Shown: positions 1 to 6,538, counted from the stretch's first letter. The stretch: 7,806 nt of DNA from Clostridia bacterium (GCA_017552495.1 JAFZPW010000006.1:1-7806), one strand, 5' to 3'. Program-made: numbers and translations. The notes: generated from the letters alone by a model not told the origin.

Positions 1-225
1 ATTCTGCGCCGAGCTGAGTGCAATCACCCGGGCATTTTCATAGATATCGGGGGACTCCGCCGTCACAACGGATACGGGCTGTTCCGCGGTCTGCCCCGCC
101 GTCTGGGCGCCGTTTTGTCCCGCGGCGTCCGGGTCGGCCGTCACGGCGCCACAGCCGGCGGCCAGTGCCAGTAGCATACAGGCGGCCAGCGTTAAAGCGG
201 CCAGTCTCTTTTCGATTTTTTTCAT
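1..225 (-). CDS. Lipoprotein, N-terminal 75 residues only (runs off window edge)
   Basis: The minus strand from the ATG at 225-223 stays open to base 1, giving 75 codons of a gene whose remainder lies outside the window. The product starts MKKIEKRLAALTLAACMLL, a lysine/arginine-rich n-region and hydrophobic core, followed by LAAGC, a good lipobox with the lipidated Cys near residue 25. A low-complexity Ala/Gly/Gln/Thr linker follows, as in many exported Gram-positive lipoproteins. A purine-rich GAAAGGATGG about 5-6 bases upstream is the likely ribosome binding site and decides the start. The last visible residues (ENARVIALSSAQN) recall the opening strand of Clostridia carbohydrate-binding (DUF4353-like) lipoproteins, but too little is present to assign that. 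It is transcribed divergently from the response regulator gene, and its promoter region holds heptamer repeats likely bound by that regulator, so it may be a target of the two-component system. Confidence 0.85.
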   Translation of the reverse strand, partial: MKKIEKRLAALTLAACMLLALAAGCGAVTADPDAAGQNGAQTAGQTAEQPVSVVTAESPDIYENARVIALSSAQN

Positions 226-300
226 AACTGCCATCCTTTCTTATTCCTTGTTATCGGTGACGCGGCATTTTCCCGCCGCCGTTTGCCTTTGTATGACTTC

Positions 301-306
301 ATTATA
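301..306 (-). promoter_or_regulatory. -10 box of the divergent lipoprotein promoter
   Basis: Read on the minus strand, 306-301 is a perfect TATAAT, about 75 bases upstream of the lipoprotein ATG. There is no good TTGACA at 16-18 bp; the best is TTCAGA at a long 19-bp spacing. Two TTTTCAG heptamers instead occupy the -35 region and end 9 bp from the -10 box. A perfect -10 without a -35, with direct repeats in its place, is the usual layout of a promoter that needs an OmpR/PhoB-type activator. The assignment is by pattern only. Confidence 0.6.
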
Positions 307-315
307 CCCGAACGG

Positions 316-364
316 CTGAAAAAGTTCTGAAAACAAATCTTTTTTTCTTTCAGCATTTTTTCAG
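316..364. promoter_or_regulatory. Candidate operator: two 7+4 bp direct-repeat pairs of CTGAAAA
   Basis: Four copies of a CTGAAAA-type heptamer lie between the divergent promoters. On the plus strand CTGAAAA occurs at 316-322 and again at 327-333, separated by 4 bases, so the repeat period is 11 bp. On the minus strand CTGAAAA (364-358) and CTGAAAG (353-347) are also separated by 4 bases. The pairs face opposite ways and each points towards its own gene in the same relative sense (TTTTCAG-N4-TTTTCAG, then the promoter). Heptamers with 4-bp spacers are the known site layout of PhoB-like members of the OmpR family, which bind head-to-tail as dimers. The gene immediately downstream encodes such a regulator, so it is the obvious candidate ligand. 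The outer parts also form a 9-bp inverted repeat (325-333 with 358-366). Confidence 0.55.
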
Positions 365-371
365 AATCGCC

Positions 372-400
372 TTTATCATAAAAAGAAAACCTGATATAAT
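372..400 (+). promoter_or_regulatory. Promoter of the two-component operon
   Basis: TATAAT at 395-400 is preceded by TG at 392-393, giving an extended -10 element (TGATATAAT). At 17 bp upstream lies TTTATC (372-377), a weak -35. A start of transcription near 407 would leave a leader of only about 20 bases before the ATG at 429, containing the ribosome binding site. The nearest CTGAAAA-type heptamer ends 7 bp upstream of the -35, a position compatible with activation or autoregulation. The box also overlaps an upstream in-frame ATG at 399, which argues that this ATG is not the start codon. Confidence 0.65.
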
Positions 401-428
401 GCAGATACCGATTCAGAGGAGGTATCCC

Positions 429-1103
429 ATGAATATCCTCATAGTGGAAGACGAGCGTCCGCTGGCCGAGGCGCTCAGCGAAATTCTCAAAACCGCCGGA
501 CATTTCACCGACATCGTAAGCGACGGTATGGAGGCGCTGGATTATGCAGAGGGGTTTCACTACGACCTGGTGATTCTGGACGTGATGCTGCCCCGGCTCA
601 ACGGCTTCAGCGTGGTGCGCGCCATGCGGGAGCACGGAAACGCCACCCCCGTTTTGATGCTGACCGCCCGCGCCGCCGTCACGGACAAGGTGCAGGGTCT
701 CAATTCCGGCGCCGACGATTACATGACCAAGCCCTTTGATCCCGCGGAACTGCTGGCCAGGGTCAACGCCATGACCCGCCGAACCGGAGCGGTAGTGATG
801 AACACGCTCTCCTTCGCCGATCTGACGCTGGAGACCGACGCCGGGATCCTGCGGTGCGGCGACGGCTCCGTCCAGCTCAGCCGGAAGGAATTGGAGGTGG
901 CGCGGCTGCTGCTGGCCAACCCCGCCATGACCATTACCAAGGAAACACTGATCGTCAACGTCTGGGGAATCGAATCCGAGGCCACCGACAACAACGTCGA
1001 GGCCTATATCTCCTTTTTACGAAAAAAACTGAAATATCTCAAATCGACCGTTGCCGTCAAAAACATCCAGCGCATCGGCTATCGTCTGGAGGTGGAGGAA
1101 TGA
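429..1103 (+). CDS. OmpR-family response regulator
   Basis: Cytoplasmic DNA-binding output protein of a two-component system, 224 residues, the usual length. The receiver domain (about 1-115) has the acidic pocket E7/D8, the phospho-acceptor Asp51 (VILDVMLP), Thr79 (MLTAR) and Lys101 (MTKPF). The C-terminal winged-helix domain (about 128-222) has the recognition-helix region around NNVEAYISFLRKKL and ends in the typical IQRIGYRLE hairpin. The start at 429 is chosen because AGAGGAGG (415-422) lies 6 bases upstream; a further in-frame ATG at 399 falls inside the -10 box and has no ribosome binding site. Its TGA stop overlaps the kinase ATG in ATGA, so the two are translationally coupled. It probably binds the heptamer repeats just upstream. 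The exact regulon cannot be read from the sequence. Confidence 0.95.
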   Translation: MNILIVEDERPLAEALSEILKTAGHFTDIVSDGMEALDYAEGFHYDLVILDVMLPRLNGFSVVRAMREHGNATPVLMLTARAAVTDKVQGLNSGADDYMTKPFDPAELLARVNAMTRRTGAVVMNTLSFADLTLETDAGILRCGDGSVQLSRKELEVARLLLANPAMTITKETLIVNVWGIESEATDNNVEAYISFLRKKLKYLKSTVAVKNIQRIGYRLEVEE

Positions 1104-2362
1104 AGGCATACCGCAAACGCTTTATTCAGTTCAACATGCTGTTGGTGGGCGTGGTGCTGCTGCTGGCCCTGACCCTTTTGGGCGCGTATCTTTATCACAA
1201 TGCCCGCCGGGAACTCCGCATGACCATGGAGGCCGTGGTGCGTCCGCTGGACGCCGTGGCCGCGCTCCGGGAAGACAAGGTGTCCCCCGGCGCCGCCCCC
1301 GAGCCCCGTCCCCTGCCAGACCATATGGCGCGCGGTTACGACAGCGAAACCCGCCGCAGCATCAACACCGTTTTTTATGACGACGAGACCGGTGAAATCA
1401 CGCTTTTGGCGGAAACGCCGCTGATCCAGCAGAGCGCGCTGCCCGGTTTGGTGTCCCTGGTCACGGAAAAAGAGTCCGATTACGGCACGCTGAAGGATCT
1501 GGGTCTGGTCTATTACCGCTCGCCGGGCGGCGACCGCATCGCGCTGGCCTCCACCCGCTATATTTGGGATCTGCTGAAAAATGTTTACGGTATTCTGCTG
1601 GCGGTCTTTGCCGCGGTCATGGGCCTGTTTTATCTCATCAGCCGTCGGATCTCGCATTTGGCGGTCAAGCCGCTGGAGGAAGCCATGCTGCGGGAAAAGC
1701 AGTTTGTCGCCGACGCTTCCCATGACCTCAAAACCCCGCTGACCATCGTGCTGGCCAACAACAGCATCCTGCGGGAAAACCCGGAAGCAACCGTGGCGCA
1801 GCAGTCCAAATGGATCGACAGCACCGACGACGCCGTCCGGCGGATGCAGCGCCTCATCGACGGGATGCTGACCCTCTCCCAACTGGACGCGCAGGAAAAT
1901 GTGCCGCCTCCCTCCGAGAAAGTTGATCTTTCCTCCGTCCTCACCCGGGCGGCGTTGCAGATGGAATCGCTGGCCTATGAGCAGCAGGTAACGCTGGAAA
2001 CCGACATCCCGGACGGTGTGACCGTGACCGGCTCGTCTGATTATTTGCAGCGCGTTGCCGAGGGGCTGATCGAAAATGCCCTGAAATACGAGCCAGCCGG
2101 CGGCAGGATTGACTTGACGCTGAAAGTTGAAAAGCGCCGGGCGGTTTTTTCGGTCCGCAACGAAAGCAGCCGTATCCCGGAGGACGATCTTCCCCACGTG
2201 TTCGAGCGGTTTTACCGGGGCGACAGGACTCGCAGTTCCCAAGGCGGCCACGGGCTTGGTCTGTCCATTGTCAAGCGGATGATCGAACGCATGGGGGGGC
2301 GCATCGAAGTCGAAAGCCGTGAGAGCTCCGGCACCGTGTTCCGGGTTTTTCTCCCGTTGTAA
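1100..2362 (+). CDS. Membrane sensor histidine kinase
   Basis: Partner kinase of the upstream regulator, 420 residues, with its ATG inside the ATGA overlap and GGAGG just upstream. Transmembrane helix 1 is at about 11-32 and helix 2 at about 163-181; the roughly 130 residues between them form an extracytoplasmic sensor region with no domain I recognise. There is no clear HAMP domain: only about 25 residues separate helix 2 from the HisKA helix, where His208 (SHDLKTPL) is the phosphorylation site. The HATPase domain has the N-box Asn326 (EGLIENALKY), an F-box region (HVFERFYRGD) and a good G2 box (GGHGLGLSIV, about 382-391). The G1 box is unusual: in place of DxGxG it reads VRNESSRIP (about 352-360). 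Kinases with such a changed G1 box occur in Clostridia, from memory, so it is probably active. The signal sensed is unknown. Confidence 0.93.
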   Translation: MKAYRKRFIQFNMLLVGVVLLLALTLLGAYLYHNARRELRMTMEAVVRPLDAVAALREDKVSPGAAPEPRPLPDHMARGYDSETRRSINTVFYDDETGEITLLAETPLIQQSALPGLVSLVTEKESDYGTLKDLGLVYYRSPGGDRIALASTRYIWDLLKNVYGILLAVFAAVMGLFYLISRRISHLAVKPLEEAMLREKQFVADASHDLKTPLTIVLANNSILRENPEATVAQQSKWIDSTDDAVRRMQRLIDGMLTLSQLDAQENVPPPSEKVDLSSVLTRAALQMESLAYEQQVTLETDIPDGVTVTGSSDYLQRVAEGLIENALKYEPAGGRIDLTLKVEKRRAVFSVRNESSRIPEDDLPHVFERFYRGDRTRSSQGGHGLGLSIVKRMIERMGGRIEVESRESSGTVFRVFLPL

Positions 2363-2375
2363 AGGCAACAGAAAA

Positions 2376-2409
2376 CGCCTGCGGCGCATGACCGCAGGCG
2401 CGTTGTTTT
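2376..2409. terminator. Bidirectional terminator between convergent genes
   Basis: CGCCTGCGG (2376-2384) pairs perfectly with CCGCAGGCG (2392-2400) across a 7-base loop. On the plus strand the stem is followed by CGTTGTTTT, and on the minus strand by TTTTCTGTT. It begins 13 bases after the kinase stop and lies 8 bases beyond the LtaS-like gene stop, so it can end transcription from both converging genes. The T-runs are interrupted, more so on the plus strand. Confidence 0.75.
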
Positions 2410-2417
2410 ATCCCGCC

Positions 2418-4262
2418 TTATCGAACTTGACCCTGATAGAGAAAATGGCGTTTGTAATAGTATTCCGCGATCTTGTGATTCCAAACCACGTCCCGCTGAC
2501 CGCCCTCCAGCGCATAGCCGGAAATCAGTTCTCCGTCCACCCGGTAAAGGGAATTGCCGGTGTTCAAAATATCGGCTCGCGCCATGGTGTCGGCGTTGAA
2601 CTGCATCCAGGCGTTTCCCTGCCAGCCGCAGAGCGCAAAAATGCGGTTCATGAGATAACAGGCCGAAAAGGTTCCGCCCTCGCCGGCAAAATCGCTGCCG
2701 GTGACGGCCTTGGCCGCGTCGTTGGCCCAAATCAGATAGGGCGTGGTGTAATAATGGAAAAAGCCCTCTTCCGTGCCCAAATCAATGTTGATTCCCAGCT
2801 CGTGATACACGCTGCTGCCGTCGCCCAGCCATGGCATATGATCCCCGAAAAAGACCACCACCACAGGCGCTTCATCATATCGCAGCGAGTTCACAAAATC
2901 CAGCATCCGCTGGGAGGTGTCGGCGATGCCGTGGAGATAGTTGTTGAGGATGTGATAGGATTCGTCGGTCATGCCCTCCTTTTCCAGATGCGAATCGTCG
3001 GGGCTGCCGGTGCTGCTGTATGCGCCGTGATTCTGATAGGTGATGCTGTAATTGAAATAGGGCGTGTTTTTGTCCCGATCGGCGTAAAGTTTCGTGAGGA
3101 TCTGAAAAAAGCTGGAGTCATAGCGGGAAGCGTCGGTATAATCCTCTAAAAATTCAAAACGCTCCATGCCCAGATTGCGTTCTACGTTTTTACGGTTGTA
3201 AAACCAACCGTCCCCCGCGTGATAGCCCTCTACATAATAACCCTGGCTCCGCAGATACCACAGATAAGAATTGGTGTTTTTGCGATATTCTTCCTCCTGC
3301 GCATAACCCGTTAGGAAGTTCCGCTCGGTGTTGATGGTGCCGCCGCCAAACACATTGTCCACCAGATGCCCGTGGCAGGATTCGGCATACAGGGCGTGCA
3401 GCGGAGCGTAAACGTCGTCGTGAACCGGGATCTGCGGATGCTCGGAAAGGTCGGCGTATGCCTCCAGCATCACAACGATGATATTGACCCGTCTGTCCGC
3501 CGGAATGTCGGCATCCGCATAGGGCGCCAGCAGCGCCTTGGCCCGTGCGTCGGAATAACCCTCCGGCGCCGAGGGAAACGCGCTTTTTGCGGAGTAGACA
3601 AAGGGGTACAAAAATCCCTTGGAAACATAGACCTCCAGATCAGACCAAATATTGATCCCGGCCGTTTTGTTGACCGCCTTGTTGTGATACACGTCGGCGC
3701 TGCGATAAACCGTGGCGCCCAGAACGGCCATCGCCGCCAGCACCGCCGCAGCCAGTGCAAAACGGACTTTGCGGTTTTTCCACTTTCCCCGCATGAGAAA
3801 TACCGTGAACAGCGTACCGAACGCAAAGGCGCCGAGCATTAACAGAATCCGCCCCGAAAGTTCCAGACGATAGCGGGAAAGAATCCCCGCCGCCTCGCCC
3901 GCGATGGCCACGTCGGAGACAAGAAAGGTCTCGCTGCGGATGCGGATCTTATAATAATTGATCGCCGACAGCGCGAATACCAGCGCCGCCGGAAAAACAA
4001 AAGCCGGCCACACCCGCCCCGTAAGGGAAAAAAACAGCCAGACCAGAAGCACGCAGGGGATCAGATTGAGCGCCAAAATCAGCGGCTCGTGCAAATAAGA
4101 CAAAAACATCGTCCAGCCGAGGTCGGCGTCCAGAATGCCGCAGACAAAGAGGGAGACCAGTCCAATGCAGATCCCCATCGCCGGCAGCAAAACCGCCGTC
4201 AAAATCTTTTGTCCCGCAGAATACTCTTCCATGCTCCGGCACGGAGCCTTTTGTGTTTTCAC
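2418..4262 (-). CDS. LtaS-like lipoteichoic acid synthase / sulfatase-fold phosphoglycerol transferase
   Basis: Membrane enzyme of 614 residues, typical length for the LtaS family, which transfers glycerol phosphate from phosphatidylglycerol to build polyglycerol-phosphate chains outside the membrane. Five hydrophobic helices lie at about 19-43, 57-80, 87-104, 137-157 and 167-186. A linker follows, then the extracellular catalytic domain from about 258. Metal and catalytic residues of the family are visible: Glu267 (VVMLEAYAD), the nucleophile Thr309 (FGGGTINTERNF), His412 (TYQNHGAY) and the Asp474-His475 pair (FFGDHMPW). The start is GTG, chosen because AGAAGGA lies 7 bases upstream; an in-frame ATG at codon 11 has a poorly spaced site. 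It is convergent with the kinase gene and has its own promoter. Related family members make other phosphoglycerol decorations, so the precise polymer is not certain. Confidence 0.9.
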   Translation of the reverse strand: MKTQKAPCRSMEEYSAGQKILTAVLLPAMGICIGLVSLFVCGILDADLGWTMFLSYLHEPLILALNLIPCVLLVWLFFSLTGRVWPAFVFPAALVFALSAINYYKIRIRSETFLVSDVAIAGEAAGILSRYRLELSGRILLMLGAFAFGTLFTVFLMRGKWKNRKVRFALAAAVLAAMAVLGATVYRSADVYHNKAVNKTAGINIWSDLEVYVSKGFLYPFVYSAKSAFPSAPEGYSDARAKALLAPYADADIPADRRVNIIVVMLEAYADLSEHPQIPVHDDVYAPLHALYAESCHGHLVDNVFGGGTINTERNFLTGYAQEEEYRKNTNSYLWYLRSQGYYVEGYHAGDGWFYNRKNVERNLGMERFEFLEDYTDASRYDSSFFQILTKLYADRDKNTPYFNYSITYQNHGAYSSTGSPDDSHLEKEGMTDESYHILNNYLHGIADTSQRMLDFVNSLRYDEAPVVVVFFGDHMPWLGDGSSVYHELGINIDLGTEEGFFHYYTTPYLIWANDAAKAVTGSDFAGEGGTFSACYLMNRIFALCGWQGNAWMQFNADTMARADILNTGNSLYRVDGELISGYALEGGQRDVVWNHKIAEYYYKRHFLYQGQVR

Positions 4263-4306
4263 AAGCAGTTCCTTCTTTCAGCGGCGCATATTGCTCCCGC
4301 CTGCTT

Positions 4307-4335
4307 ATTTTGCACGATTCCCGCGTTTTTTTCAA
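4307..4335 (-). promoter_or_regulatory. Probable promoter of the LtaS-like gene
   Basis: On the minus strand TTGAAA (4335-4330) is followed after 17 bp by CAAAAT (4312-4307), matching five of six and four of six consensus bases. It lies about 45 bases upstream of the GTG start and directly downstream, in the direction of reading, of an AT-rich tract. No better pair was found between 4263 and 4397. Confidence 0.45.
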
Positions 4336-4397
4336 GTATTTTTCCGATAAATTTCCAAAAGAATCCGGAAACCGGCCGTTTTTTTCCGAAAACGCCG

Positions 4398-4428
4398 AAA
4401 AACGGGCCCCCGTCTTTTGAGGGCCCGT
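4398..4428 (-). terminator. Rho-independent terminator of the DUF11 gene
   Basis: Read on the minus strand, an 8-bp perfect stem of ACGGGCCC (4428-4421) with GGGCCCGT (4409-4402) and an 11-base loop runs straight into TTTTT (4402-4398). It begins 18 bases after the DUF11 stop codon. It separates that gene from the LtaS-like gene, so the two are likely not one transcript. Confidence 0.85.
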
Positions 4429-4446
4429 ATCGGTCTGTGATTCCGC

Positions 4447-5292
4447 TCAGATCGTGCCGGTGACGGTGAGCACCGCCACGCCGGGGGTTGTGACCCAGTT
4501 TCCGTCTTCGCCGGGGGCATAAGCGGCGGCGGGAACGGTGATCTGTCCCGCGCCGGTGACAAAGAGACCGGTGGCCTCGTCGTAGCTGTAATTGTCCGGC
4601 GCAGTCCAGGGCTGGCCGTTATACTCCACGGACAGGTCGGTGAGCCGGGGCTCAAAGGTGTCGGTGACAACCACGCTGTCCTCCGCCGCAGCCTCGGCAG
4701 CGCCCGTGTTCTGAATGACGAAGGTATAGGTGATGCGGCCGCAGCCCACCGGATTGGGCGTGGTGAGCGCCTTGCTGATGGTGAGCTCCGCCTCGCTCTC
4801 CATCGTAACGGCGGCCGACGCGGTGGCGGGCTCCACCATGCAGGAGCACATCACCGAGGTGCCGTTGACAATTTGAGCGTCCGGGCCCAGAGGCGCGCTT
4901 TCGGTCACACGAGCCGCGTAGATCAGCATGATATGGGAGCCGGCGGGGACGTCGATGCCGCTGAGCTCCAGCGGGTTCTCGCTGAGGGTGGGCAGCGGGC
5001 TCTCCTCGCCATCCACATAATAGCGCATGCTCCCGCTCACATATTCCAGAGGATACAGCGTCCGTCCGCCCTGCTGATAGGCGCCCAGATCCTCGGTGAC
5101 GGTGACGCCGGTAACGGCGGCCCCGTTGTTGGAAACGTTGACGATATAGGTGATGAGATCGCCGGGGGCATAGGTCTGGGCGGTGGCCGTCTTGATGACG
5201 GCAACGCTGTCCAGCAGCTCGCCGGCGGTGATATTGGAATTGGTGACGCCGCCCCGATAAGACAGGGTGGCCTGGTTATAAAAGATCGCCAT
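4447..5292 (-). CDS. DUF11-repeat protein without signal peptide
   Basis: A 281-residue protein made of two immunoglobulin-like DUF11 (conserved repeat) units. Unit 1 spans about 30-148 (KTATAQTYAPGDLITYIVNV, then VTVTEDLG); unit 2 spans about 165-281 (ISKALTTPNPVGCGRITYTF, then VVVTDTFEP). The start at 5292 is chosen because GGGAGGAG sits 4 bases upstream and because MAIFYNQATLSYRGGVTNSN is an N-terminus I recall as typical of a Clostridia family; the longer in-frame reading back to 5352 adds only a Pro/Arg-rich, hairpin-encoded stretch. DUF11 units are usually found in surface proteins, yet no signal peptide, transmembrane helix or LPXTG anchor is visible. A spore-layer, otherwise exported or cytoplasmic location are all possible. 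It is followed by its own terminator. No function can be assigned. Confidence 0.85.
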   Translation of the reverse strand: MAIFYNQATLSYRGGVTNSNITAGELLDSVAVIKTATAQTYAPGDLITYIVNVSNNGAAVTGVTVTEDLGAYQQGGRTLYPLEYVSGSMRYYVDGEESPLPTLSENPLELSGIDVPAGSHIMLIYAARVTESAPLGPDAQIVNGTSVMCSCMVEPATASAAVTMESEAELTISKALTTPNPVGCGRITYTFVIQNTGAAEAAAEDSVVVTDTFEPRLTDLSVEYNGQPWTAPDNYSYDEATGLFVTGAGQITVPAAAYAPGEDGNWVTTPGVAVLTVTGTI

Positions 5293-5296
5293 GAAA

Positions 5297-5349
5297 CTCC
5301 TCCCGATCAGATCCTCCGGCCTGGCCGGAGGTCGAGGCGTTCTGCCTCG
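5297..5349 (-). promoter_or_regulatory. Double-hairpin leader next to the DUF11 ribosome binding site
   Basis: Just before the DUF11 start codon lie two adjacent inverted repeats: CGAGGC/GCCTCG (5333-5338 and 5344-5349, 5-base loop) and CCTCCGGCC/GGCCGGAGG (5313-5321 and 5323-5331, nearly continuous palindrome around T5322). On the minus-strand RNA the CCTCC arm (5331-5327) can pair with GGAGG of its own hairpin (5317-5313) or with GGAGG within the ribosome binding site (5304-5297). These are mutually exclusive pairings, so the leader could set the translation rate. No T-run follows, so it is not a terminator. A regulatory role is inference. Confidence 0.4.
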
Positions 5350-5383
5350 CATCTCATCCTATGCGGGAAGGACGCGGGAGGTG

Positions 5384-5411
5384 AAAAGCAAAAGCCCTGA
5401 AGAACTTTTGC
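5384..5411 (-). terminator. Weak terminator-like hairpin after the broken secreted-protein gene
   Basis: On the minus strand GCAAAAG (5411... read down) pairs with CTTTTGC across 10 bases (plus-strand arms 5388-5394 and 5405-5411) and is followed by TTTTC. The stem has only three GC pairs, so it would be weak. It lies about 70 bases beyond the TAG at 5484, within the 191-base gap before the DUF11 gene. No convincing vegetative promoter for the DUF11 gene was found in this gap. Confidence 0.3.
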
Positions 5412-5483
5412 AAAACAACCGGACGGCGCAGGCGCTTGAATCAAAATTTCAGATCATCCGGACAATCTCCTGTTCTCCCTCTC

Positions 5484-6494
5484 CTACATCTCCCAGTAGA
5501 ACTGTGCGGTGCCGACGCCCGGTACGCTGGGGTCTACCGTGGCATAAGGGCAATCCAGCACATCATGCCTGAACACGCCCAAACATCCCCATTTTCCTTT
5601 CACGGTAGCGGTAAAGGCCGAAGATGCGTCGGCGGTCACGATGGCGCTGTGAAGGATTTCCCCGCTGCTCTCATATGTCACCCGTGCATTTTTCACAGGC
5701 ACGCCGGGGGAATAACTGCCGTCAGTGACATAAGCGCTGGGATCATCAATCCAATAGGGATTGCCGGCAGAGGTGCTGTATCAGGCATAGGAATGACCGT
5801 TGTACTTTGGAGATGGCCCGGACAGCAGTTCTGCGGATTGATATCGACGCAAATAATATTCACAAACTGCGTTCGCATAACTCAGCGTGATCTCATGATG
5901 ACTCCAAGACAAGTTCTTCTTTGCGTAAACCGCGATCCCCATGGGTGTATACACATAAGCTTCCGTCCATGCGGGAGAACAGACCAACGGCTGCCCGGCA
6001 GCCTGAACCTGCGCCTCTAATTCCGCCATATCAAGATATCGACGAATAAGATGCAAGCACCCTGTGAGCAAAATCTCGCTTCTCACCGTTGATTTGGCAG
6101 CCTTGTTCTCGCTTTCGTAACGGTGCATGGCCAGGCGAACGTCACCGCGGTCAAGAAGCTCCTTCAACGCCGGAATTTTCAGGGAAGTCCTTTCCATACC
6201 CAGTTTCAGTGTGCTATAAGCCACAATATCAACGATATCAGGGCAGTGCAGCACCGTTTCCAAAAGAGCGTCTGTGGACATCCCCTTTATAATGTCCTCC
6301 GGGATTTGACAGGATTCCAGACGCTGCTGAATGGACATTTTCTGCCATTCCGGCGCCCCCGGCTGAACCGGATATACCCACGCTTCATCAAACAAGGTCA
6401 CGGGTTCTTCCTGTGTTTGAGCCGCCATACAGCAAAGGGAAAGCGCCATGCCGGCCGCCAGCAGCAGTGAAATGATTCTTTTGACTTTTTTCAT
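5484..6494 (-). pseudogene. Secreted protein of unknown function, interrupted by an in-frame TGA
   Basis: One reading frame of 336 codons, from ATG at 6494 to TAG at 5484, is broken only by TGA at codon 238 (5783-5781). Coding character continues across it: ...SPKYNGHSYA, stop, YSTSAGNPYWIDDPSAYVT..., then 98 residues to FYWEM. The start at 6494 precedes a clear signal peptide (MKKVKRIISLLLAAGMALSL); the longer frame back to 6518 uses TTG and adds polar residues. No lipobox fits, so cleavage by signal peptidase I is likely. Residues 65-130 (IPEDIIKGMSTDALLETVLH...) are helical and resemble a module I recall from secreted Clostridia proteins. From memory, relatives carry YNCHSYAW at the break; here Cys is Gly233 and Trp (TGG) is the TGA. 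TGA is a normal stop in neighbouring genes, so recoding is unlikely. The gene looks richer in A/T than its neighbours. A sequencing error at one base remains possible. Confidence 0.75.
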
Positions 6495-6538
6495 TTTGTC
6501 ATCTCTTTTCTCACACAACAGGCCGTCCGTCTTTTTTT

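Noticed and set aside
399..428. Longer reading of the response regulator starting at the ATG at 399
   Set aside because: This ATG overlaps the TATAAT box and has no ribosome binding site; AGAGGAGG sits correctly before the ATG at 429, and the receiver domain begins there.
1079..2389. Long open frame (436 codons) on the minus strand
   Set aside because: It is antisense to the histidine kinase, is rich in His/Gln/Arg/Gly without domain character, and has no ribosome binding site; it is a by-product of GC-rich codon bias.
2319..3149. Open frame of 276 codons on the plus strand
   Set aside because: It lies opposite the LtaS-like gene, whose catalytic motifs are intact; no recognisable protein features.
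4360..4405. Additional overlapping inverted repeats (CGGAAA/TTTCCG, CCGTTTTT/AAAAACGG)
   Set aside because: They arise from A/T runs and CCG words next to the DUF11 terminator; no gene ends there on the plus strand, and the GGGCCC stem explains the region better.
4873..5400. Open frame of 175 codons on the plus strand
   Set aside because: Antisense to the DUF11 gene and its leader; low-complexity composition typical of a shadow frame.
5484..5702. Separate 72-residue gene downstream of the TGA
   Set aside because: It starts at GTG without a ribosome binding site and is in the same frame as the upstream secreted protein, with coding-like sequence filling the gap, so it is the tail of one broken gene.
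5781..5783. TGA read as selenocysteine
   Set aside because: No hairpin of bacterial SECIS type was evident just after the TGA, the neighbourhood is not a selenoprotein motif, and a Trp codon explains the site better.
5436..6020. Open frame of 194 codons on the plus strand
   Set aside because: Opposite the secreted-protein pseudogene, without ribosome binding site or domain; the minus-strand frame has a signal peptide and a promoter.
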